Source: Pectobacterium betavasculorum (GTDB lineage: Bacteria > Pseudomonadota > Gammaproteobacteria > Enterobacterales > Enterobacteriaceae). Taken from it: 64,000 nt of DNA. The notes beneath the pieces were generated by a model, which had not been told where the DNA came from, did not search any database, and saw only the letters and a program-made list of their open reading frames with translations. Shown piece by piece: positions 58,434 to 64,000 of this stretch. Position 1 is the first letter of the stretch. Every line of letters starts with the position of its first letter. The position numbers and the translations under genes were made by a program. The DNA is taken from the NCBI RefSeq assembly GCF_000749845.1, contig NZ_JQHM01000007.1:62001-126000 (forward strand), in the 5' to 3' direction.

Positions 58434-58711
58434 CGCGGCACCGGTAGTTGCTGGTCGGTGCCAAGACTGTCAGCCCAAGCCTGTACCGCTTGGTGATCGA
58501 TAACTTGCCCCGCATCCACGTCTGCTAATGCCTCTTGGGTCAGTCGGTCTCGTTCCTCCTCTTGGGCGATCCAAGCAGAAAGCGCCTGTTTCATGATCCA
58601 GCCGCGTGAGCGTTCAAGTCGAGCTGCCATCTGGTCAATTTTGTCAGCCATCGGTAGTGGCACGTGTGCGGTCAGTACTTTGGTGGTTGCTTGTGTCATG
58701 TTGATCTTCAT
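58430..58711 (-). CDS. CopG-type ribbon-helix-helix antitoxin
   Basis: A 93-residue protein with an N-terminal ribbon-helix-helix (TKVLTAHVPLPMADKIDQMA and ERSRGWIMKQALSAWIAQEE, about residues 8-52). The C-terminal acidic tail should bind the toxin. It is first in the pair and probably autoregulates through the AT-rich palindromes just upstream. The alternative start is four codons in (MTQATT). Confidence 0.87.
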   Translation of the reverse strand: MKINMTQATTKVLTAHVPLPMADKIDQMAARLERSRGWIMKQALSAWIAQEEERDRLTQEALADVDAGQVIDHQAVQAWADSLGTDQQLPVPR

Positions 58712-59099
58712 TTACCGACTCCAAATTATTTAATTTGATTCAAAATTAATCATAGTGATTTGCATTAAATCAATCAAGGTGGTGTCAGTTTGAACTACAC
58801 CCTATTATCAGGATGTACCTATCAAAAACAGGCAATTTCACCGTTTAAATTACAGTCTCTATGTATTTCCACGTATCAGTCGGCAAACTCGCCATCCAAA
58901 TCCCTAATACTTTGCAAAACTGCTACGTCAGGCGTTCTCATCATGACTTTTTTGCCACTTGCTAGACTGAGATGGCAGCCATGAAAAGGTAAATGCAGTG
59001 CAGAACGCGCAGCATGGCAAAACTTCACAAAAAAAACGTGTTTTTTTAACAACTCGTTTATGAGTTGTATTCCCTTACCCTACTTTGGAGACGCCTGAC
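58712..59099. other. Intergenic region between the antitoxin and aldA
   Basis: About 390 bp with the candidate antitoxin operators (58731-58772), an unconvincing 64-codon open frame, and a perfect 7-bp inverted repeat ACAACTC/GAGTTGT (59049-59068) some 30 bp before aldA. The aldA promoter should lie in the second half. No other gene is seen. Confidence 0.5.
58756..58772. promoter_or_regulatory. Palindrome upstream of the CopG antitoxin, candidate operator
   Basis: TGATTT-GCATT-AAATCA is a perfect 6-bp inverted repeat, and an imperfect palindrome TAATTTGATTCAAAATTA lies at 58731-58748 between it and the start codon. Autoregulation is inferred from position. Confidence 0.45.
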
Positions 59100-60539
59100 A
59101 TGAGCATCACCCAGAAACGTATGTACATTAACGGTGAGTTTGTTGAAAACAGAAGCGGGAGGTGGATTGATGTGGTGAACCCGGCTACCGAGCAGGTCAT
59201 TTCACAGATCCCGGAAGGCTCCGCTGACGATGCAAAAAGAGCGATTGATGCAGCAGAAGCCGCACAGCCGAGCTGGGAAGCGTTACCTGCGGTTGAACGT
59301 GGCGTTTGGCTACACAAGATAGCCGCCGGTATTCGTGAGCGCGAAGCCGAACTGACCGACACCATCATTGCTGAAGGCGGTAAAACCCACGGCCTGGCGC
59401 AGACTGAGGTGCTGTTCACCGCCGACTATCTGGACTACATGGCGGAGTGGGCGCGTCGTTACGAAGGCGAAATCATTCAGAGCGACCGACCGAATGAGAA
59501 TATCTTCGTCTTCCGCAAAGCGATTGGCGTCACGACCGGTATTCTGCCGTGGAACTTCCCCTTCTTCCTGATTGCACGTAAAGCCGCTCCCGCGCTGATC
59601 ACTGGTAATACCATCGTCATCAAACCGAGTGAAATCACGCCTAATAATGCGGTGATTTTCGCCGAAATCATTCACAAAATTGGCCTGCCGAAAGGCGTCA
59701 TCAATTTTGTTACTGGTTACGGCCCGACGGTAGGGCAAGAGCTGGCCGGTAACCCGAAAGTAGGCATGGTCAGCCTCACTGGCAGCGTGGCGGCGGGGAT
59801 TGCCACCATGACGGCTGCGGCGCAGAACGTGACCAAAGTGTCGCTGGAACTGGGCGGCAAAGCGCCTGCCATCGTGATGGATGATGCCGATCTCGATCTG
59901 GCAGTTAAAGCGATTGTTAGCTCCCGCGTCATCAACAGCGGGCAGGTGTGTAACTGCGCCGAGCGTGTTTACGTGCAGAAAGGCATTTACAACGACTTTA
60001 TCACACGTATTAAAGCCGCGATGGAGCAGGTGACCTTCGGCAATACGGCGGAGAAAAAAACGCTGGATATGGGGCCGTTAATCAGTGCCGCAGCGCTACA
60101 GCGTGTGGAAGACAAAGTCGCTAAAGCGGTATCGCAGGGCGCGAAGGTGTTGCTTGGCGGCAAGTCTGAAAGCGGTACGGGGTATTTCTATCCGCCGACG
60201 CTGCTGGTGAACGTGACGCAAGAGATGCCAATCATGCACGAAGAGGTGTTTGGTCCGGTGCTGCCAGTGGCGACCTTCGACACGTTGGAAGAGGCAATCA
60301 CGATGGCGAACGATAGCGAATATGGCCTGACATCTTCGATCTATACTCAAAACATCAACACCGCGATGAAAGCGCTAAAAGGGCTGAAATTCGGCGAAAC
60401 CTACATCAACCGTGAAAACTTCGAGGCGATGCAGGGCTTCCATGCGGGCTGGCGTAAATCCGGTGTGGGTGGCGCGGATGGCAAGCACGGCTTGCAGGAA
60501 TACCTGCAAACGCATGTCGCGTACCTGCAATTTCACTAA
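59100..60539 (+). CDS. aldA: Lactaldehyde dehydrogenase AldA
   Basis: A 479-residue NAD-dependent aldehyde dehydrogenase of exactly the E. coli AldA length (KRMYINGEFVENRSGRWIDV start). It contains GILPWNFPFFLIARKAAPAL, the catalytic Glu in VSLELGGKAPA and the catalytic Cys in NSGQVCNCAERV. It oxidises L-lactaldehyde, from fucose, rhamnose or methylglyoxal metabolism, to L-lactate. GGAG precedes the ATG at 59100. lldD, for lactate oxidation, follows about 200 bp downstream. Confidence 0.95.
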   Translation: MSITQKRMYINGEFVENRSGRWIDVVNPATEQVISQIPEGSADDAKRAIDAAEAAQPSWEALPAVERGVWLHKIAAGIREREAELTDTIIAEGGKTHGLAQTEVLFTADYLDYMAEWARRYEGEIIQSDRPNENIFVFRKAIGVTTGILPWNFPFFLIARKAAPALITGNTIVIKPSEITPNNAVIFAEIIHKIGLPKGVINFVTGYGPTVGQELAGNPKVGMVSLTGSVAAGIATMTAAAQNVTKVSLELGGKAPAIVMDDADLDLAVKAIVSSRVINSGQVCNCAERVYVQKGIYNDFITRIKAAMEQVTFGNTAEKKTLDMGPLISAAALQRVEDKVAKAVSQGAKVLLGGKSESGTGYFYPPTLLVNVTQEMPIMHEEVFGPVLPVATFDTLEEAITMANDSEYGLTSSIYTQNINTAMKALKGLKFGETYINRENFEAMQGFHAGWRKSGVGGADGKHGLQEYLQTHVAYLQFH

Positions 60540-60738
60540 AAGCAGTTTCACTAAAGGTAATGATGCTTGCCTAAGCATGGATTTAGGGGGAAACACGGTG
60601 ATGAGGTTCCCGCAGGGATACCTCGCACCGTGGTAGCCCCCGGTATCTCGCTCTTTAAACGATCAGCATTAGCTCCAGTGACGGTTATTCCACTTATCGT
60701 AACAGCGGCACAAACCAGAAGAAGGATGGGAAAGGACG

Positions 60739-61899
60739 ATGATCATCTCTGCTTCAACGGACTACCGGGCAGCGGCGCAGCGTAGGCTGCCGCCGTTTCT
60801 TTTTCACTATATTGACGGCGGTGCGTATGGTGAGCACACGCTCAGGCGTAATACCGCCGATCTGGCGGATATCGCACTGCGTCAGCGTATCCTGAAAAAT
60901 ATGTCCGACCTGAGTCTGGAAACGCAGTTGTTCGGTGAAAAACTGGCGATGCCGGTGGTGCTGGCTCCCGTTGGCCTGACCGGTATGTACGCCAGACGCG
61001 GCGAGGTACAGGCGGCTCGTGCGGCGGCACAGAAAGGGATTCCGTTTACCTTATCTACGGTTTCAGTCTGCCCGATTGAGGAAGTCGCACCCGCCATCGA
61101 TCGCCCGATGTGGTTCCAGCTCTATGTGTTAAAAGATCGCGGCTTTATGCGTAGTGCGTTGGAGCGTGCGCAGGCTGCGGGGGTGAAAACGCTGGTGTTT
61201 ACCGTGGATATGCCGACGCCGGGTGCGCGTTATCGCGATGCGCATTCTGGCATGAGCGGGCCGAATGCGGCGGCGCGCCGTATGTTACAGGCCGTGACTC
61301 ATCCACAATGGGCGTGGGATGTCGGCCTAAACGGTAAACCGCACGATTTGGGGAACGTCTCCGCCTATCGTGGCAAACCCACGACGCTGGAAGACTACAT
61401 CGGCTGGCTGGCGGCGAATTTCGATCCCTCCATTTCCTGGCAGGATTTGGCGTGGATCCGCGAATTCTGGAAAGGACCGATGATCATCAAAGGTATCCTC
61501 GACCCGGAAGATGCCAAAGAAGCGGTCAGGTTCGGCGCAGACGGCATCGTCGTCTCCAATCACGGCGGTCGCCAGTTGGATGGTGTGCTATCGACGGCAC
61601 ATGCTCTACCTGCCATCGCCGATGCGGTGAAAGGTGATATCACCATTCTGGCGGATTCTGGTATTCGTACCGGGCTGGATGTGGTGCGTATGATTGCGCT
61701 GGGCGCGGATGGCGTAATGCTCGGACGCGCGTTTGTCTACGCGCTCGCGGCGGCGGGAGAGGCAGGCGTGGTTAACCTGCTGAACCTGATCGAAAAAGAG
61801 ATGCGTGTGGCAATGACGCTTACCGGTGCCAAATCCATTACTGACATTACCGCTGATTCGCTGGTGCAGGCTACCCAGCGGCGATTGGATGGCCTGTAA
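60739..61899 (+). CDS. lldD: L-lactate dehydrogenase (quinone, FMN-dependent)
   Basis: A 386-residue FMN-dependent alpha-hydroxyacid oxidase, membrane-associated, that oxidises L-lactate to pyruvate and passes electrons to quinone. It follows E. coli LldD along its length ([20 protein letters not shown] start, [67 protein letters not shown] with the catalytic His, [15 protein letters not shown]). It is about ten residues shorter than E. coli at the C-terminus. No lldP or lldR is nearby. Confidence 0.95.
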   Translation: MIISASTDYRAAAQRRLPPFLFHYIDGGAYGEHTLRRNTADLADIALRQRILKNMSDLSLETQLFGEKLAMPVVLAPVGLTGMYARRGEVQAARAAAQKGIPFTLSTVSVCPIEEVAPAIDRPMWFQLYVLKDRGFMRSALERAQAAGVKTLVFTVDMPTPGARYRDAHSGMSGPNAAARRMLQAVTHPQWAWDVGLNGKPHDLGNVSAYRGKPTTLEDYIGWLAANFDPSISWQDLAWIREFWKGPMIIKGILDPEDAKEAVRFGADGIVVSNHGGRQLDGVLSTAHALPAIADAVKGDITILADSGIRTGLDVVRMIALGADGVMLGRAFVYALAAAGEAGVVNLLNLIEKEMRVAMTLTGAKSITDITADSLVQATQRRLDGL

Positions 61900-62011
61900 G
61901 TGCGAATTAGACGGCGGGAGTGATCCTCTCGCCGCGTTTCCTAATGGCCTTTGAACCTTCCCCCGAACGTTGATAACCTGCACGGGATAAGACCGCATTG
62001 GGGATCAGTGA

Positions 62012-62512
62012 ATGACTGGACGAACCATAACCGTGGTGGATTACGATCCCCATTGGGCAACGAATTATGCAACGGCAGCGAGGGTGCTAGCGCAGGCGCT
62101 CGGCGAGGTTGCGGTGAGAGTGCATCACATCGGCAGTACGGCCGTACCAGGGCTACCCGCTAAACCGGTGATTGATATGCTGCTGGAAGTGGTTTCGCTG
62201 TCCGGTTTGGACAGGCTGGATCAGGTCATGGTCGATTTGGGCTATCGTCCGCGTGGCGAAAATGGGATGACGGGACGTCGTTACTACACTAAGGGAGACG
62301 ACGATCGAACTCATCACCTACATGCCTTCGTGGTGGGTGACGCGCACATTCAGCGGCATCTGGCTTTTCGTGATTATCTGCGGGCTAATCCTTCCGTGTG
62401 TGCGGAATACGCGGCAATAAAGCGCGCCGCCGCACTGGTATGTGATAACGATTCTGCTGTGTATAGTCAGCTAAAAAATGACTTTATCGGCACACATGAC
62501 GTGAACGCATAG
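62012..62512 (+). CDS. GrpB/UPF0157 family protein
   Basis: A 166-residue protein of the GrpB (UPF0157) nucleotidyltransferase-like family: VDYDPHWATNYATAARVLAQ, HHIGSTAVPGLPAKPVIDML and HHLHAFVVGDAHIQRHLAFR. GS(T)xVPGL/KPxID resembles the metal-binding part of nucleotidyltransferases. Function is unknown. Confidence 0.87.
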   Translation: MTGRTITVVDYDPHWATNYATAARVLAQALGEVAVRVHHIGSTAVPGLPAKPVIDMLLEVVSLSGLDRLDQVMVDLGYRPRGENGMTGRRYYTKGDDDRTHHLHAFVVGDAHIQRHLAFRDYLRANPSVCAEYAAIKRAAALVCDNDSAVYSQLKNDFIGTHDVNA

Positions 62513-62605
62513 TCACTTCCTCAGCACTATGCGCTTTTTCCTGTATTGCAAATGCCCCACTTCGTTCTATATTTCGAGAGCAGATTGAACGAAGGGGAAA
62601 TCGTT

Positions 62606-63796
62606 GTGAATATTAAAGGGCTTACGAAGGGATTCTTCATCCTTATCTTGTTTGTCGTCACGCTGGCGTTTTTTGACATATTGGCGCCATATTATTCCGC
62701 CATTTTATGGGCGGCAGTATTGGCTATCATTTTTCATCCGCTGAAAAGCAAGATTCGGCAAAAATTAAACGATCGTAACGGTGTGGCCTCGTTGCTGACG
62801 GTCCTGATCATCTTCCTGATTGTTTTCATTCCATTGGGGATTATTGTTTCCTCTCTAGTGGTTGAAATTAATGGGGTTTATATCCGTTTGCAGGACAGCA
62901 ATACGCAATTCCCGGTGGTATTGGCGGAGCTGATTCAGCATCTGCCGAAGTGGGCGCGGCATTTCCTGGCGGAACACAATCTGGATAACGCCGCTAAAAT
63001 ACAGCAAGAGTTGTCTCAAGTGGTGTTGAAAGGTGGGCAATATCTGGCGGGAAGCGTGCTGCTCATAGGCAAAGGAACATTCACCTTCTTCATTGGTTTC
63101 GGGGTAATGCTCTACCTGCTCTTTTTCCTTCTGAAGGACGGAGCCTATCTGGTGAACCTGATTCTGGAATCGCTGCCGCTTTCCACCCATGTTAAACATC
63201 ACCTGCTGGTGAAATTTGCCGCCGTATCGCGAGCAACGGTGAAAGGCACCGTCGTCGTGGCGATTGTGCAGGGTACACTGGGCGGCATTGCCTTCTCCAT
63301 CGCAGGGATAGAAGGTAGCCTGCTGTGGGGCTCACTGATGGCGTTCCTGTCGCTGATTCCTGCCGTGGGTTCGGCGATTATCTGGGTACCTGCTGCCATC
63401 TTCCTGTTCGCGACGGATATGCTGTGGCAGGCCATCTTCATTGTCGCGTTCTTTGTGCTGGTGATTGGGCTGGTGGACAACATTTTGCGCCCGCTGCTGG
63501 TGGGGAAAGACACCAAAATGCCGGATTACCTGATTCTGATCGCTACGCTGGGCGGTATGGAAATCTACGGTATTAACGGTTTTGTGATTGGTCCGCTGAT
63601 TGCTGCGCTATTCATCGCCTGCTGGAACATCCTGTCTGGGCGTGATAATCAGGAAAATATTGAAGGCATCGACGAGGATTTTATCGAAGAAGGGCGACAG
63701 CATCCGAATGTGGTAAAGCCGTATGAGAGTGAGGTGCTAGAGGGTCAGGTAGTGGAAGGTCAGGCAGCGGAAGGTGAACGTAAGACCTCGGAGTAA
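62606..63796 (+). CDS. AI-2E family transporter
   Basis: A 396-residue membrane protein with about eight helices, of the AI-2 exporter / UPF0118 family. It contains FFDILAPYYSAILWAAVLAI, the large middle region, PLLVGKDTKMPDYLILIATLGG and GINGFVIGPLIAALFIACW. The C-terminal tail is acidic and repetitive (VLEGQVVEGQAAEGE). The GTG at 62606 follows AAGGGG by 8 bp; a longer start at 62546 is open but lacks a ribosome site. The family also contains sodium/proton antiporters, so the substrate is uncertain. Confidence 0.88.
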   Translation: MNIKGLTKGFFILILFVVTLAFFDILAPYYSAILWAAVLAIIFHPLKSKIRQKLNDRNGVASLLTVLIIFLIVFIPLGIIVSSLVVEINGVYIRLQDSNTQFPVVLAELIQHLPKWARHFLAEHNLDNAAKIQQELSQVVLKGGQYLAGSVLLIGKGTFTFFIGFGVMLYLLFFLLKDGAYLVNLILESLPLSTHVKHHLLVKFAAVSRATVKGTVVVAIVQGTLGGIAFSIAGIEGSLLWGSLMAFLSLIPAVGSAIIWVPAAIFLFATDMLWQAIFIVAFFVLVIGLVDNILRPLLVGKDTKMPDYLILIATLGGMEIYGINGFVIGPLIAALFIACWNILSGRDNQENIEGIDEDFIEEGRQHPNVVKPYESEVLEGQVVEGQAAEGERKTSE

Positions 63797-63816
63797 ATTT
63801 GCTGTCTGGCTGTGAC

Positions 63817-63848
63817 TAAGAGGGATTGGCTTGGGCTGATCCCTCTTA
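63817..63848. terminator. Bidirectional terminator
   Basis: A perfect 10-bp inverted repeat TAAGAGGGAT/ATCCCTCTTA with a 12-base loop lies between the AI-2E gene and the convergent partial gene; its right arm includes that gene's stop codon. Confidence 0.7.
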
Positions 63849-64000
63849 CGTCCAAATCTCTTGCCCCTCGGGCGTGATCCACACGACGCCAGCGGGGGCT
63901 TTGGCGAAGAACCACAGGCCAAATTCGTCTACGTCGTCAAATTCATCATCGGAGTCGTCAGGTGGAAAGGTGTTGCGGAGTTGATCAACCTGATGCTTCG
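63846..64000 (-). CDS. C-terminal part of an unrecognised acidic protein
   Basis: The last 51 codons of a leftward gene are inside the window. The product is rich in Asp, Glu and Phe: PPDDSDDEFDDVDEFG, then LWFFAKAPAGVVWITPEGQE and IWT before the stop at 63848-63846. I do not recognise the family. The reading frame is open to the window edge, and the terminator palindrome supports a real gene end. Confidence 0.55.
   Translation of the reverse strand, partial: KHQVDQLRNTFPPDDSDDEFDDVDEFGLWFFAKAPAGVVWITPEGQEIWT

Noticed and set aside
58790-58984. Plus-strand open frame of 64 codons upstream of aldA
   Set aside because: No recognisable motif, no ribosome site and unusual composition; treated as chance.

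Overview
The window looks like a chromosomal segment of a soft-rot enterobacterium, most probably Pectobacterium (formerly Erwinia carotovora/atroseptica). The strongest marker is the LuxI/LuxR pair at 46.3-47.7 kb (expI/expR type), convergent and overlapping by 17 bp, next to a pectin methylesterase gene. The rest of the core has close Escherichia coli counterparts in familiar blocks: glyQS, mtlADR-yibL, sodA, fdhD, aldB, wecH, xylBA/xylFGHR, argG, tag-yiaC, ghrB, aldA and lldD. Six ERIC-type repeats also fit an enterobacterium.

Layout. 0-5.3 kb is a patchwork: a StbDE-type toxin-antitoxin pair cut by the window edge, a Fur-box-preceded ferric-siderophore reductase, a hairpin repeat flanked by a duplicated 21-bp palindrome, dsbG, an internally deleted LysE-family exporter, a three-gene HipBST-type toxin-antitoxin operon and an N-terminally truncated phenolic acid decarboxylase. 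5.3-12.7 kb is one tightly overlapping operon: a dipeptide-type ABC importer, a luciferase-like flavin monooxygenase and a double-CMD (AhpD-like) protein. 13-19.4 kb holds ghrB, tag-yiaC, a TauE/SafE permease and glyQS. 19.4-23 kb holds an orphan XRE regulator, a GlpT-like antiporter and a DUF3053 lipoprotein. 23-28 kb is the mannitol operon with four visible CRP sites, then yibL. 28-35 kb has a chemoreceptor, sodA, fdhD, aldB and wecH. 35-43.6 kb is the complete xylose system: xylBA divergent from xylFGH-xylR. 43.6-49.6 kb has a DJ-1 family protein, argG, the quorum-sensing pair, the pectinesterase and a GlpM-type membrane protein.

The most interesting part is 49.97-58.09 kb, an eight-gene plus-strand cluster with overlapping or nearly touching genes: a ketoacyl synthase III with an intact Cys-His-Asn triad, an extended SDR, a metallo-beta-lactamase-fold hydrolase, a PaaK/F390-synthetase-like adenylating enzyme, a PAP2-family membrane protein with a PSLH motif, a sterol-desaturase/fatty-acid-hydroxylase protein and two tandem paralogous fatty acid desaturases. 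The first, second and fourth genes recall the logic of OleA, OleD and OleC of head-to-head olefin synthesis, but OleB is absent and the acyl-modifying membrane enzymes are extra. I infer a secondary lipid pathway making an unknown long-chain product. A CopG/ParE-type toxin-antitoxin pair follows it.

58.7-64 kb returns to metabolism: aldA and lldD (lactaldehyde to lactate to pyruvate), a GrpB-family protein, an AI-2E-family transporter and the tail of an unrecognised acidic protein. ERIC elements of about 64 to 274 bp occur at six places; two expanded copies carry strings of unrelated perfect hairpins, and two full-length copies sit just upstream of argG and of the lipid cluster. I saw no rRNA, tRNA, insertion-sequence transposase or CRISPR array.
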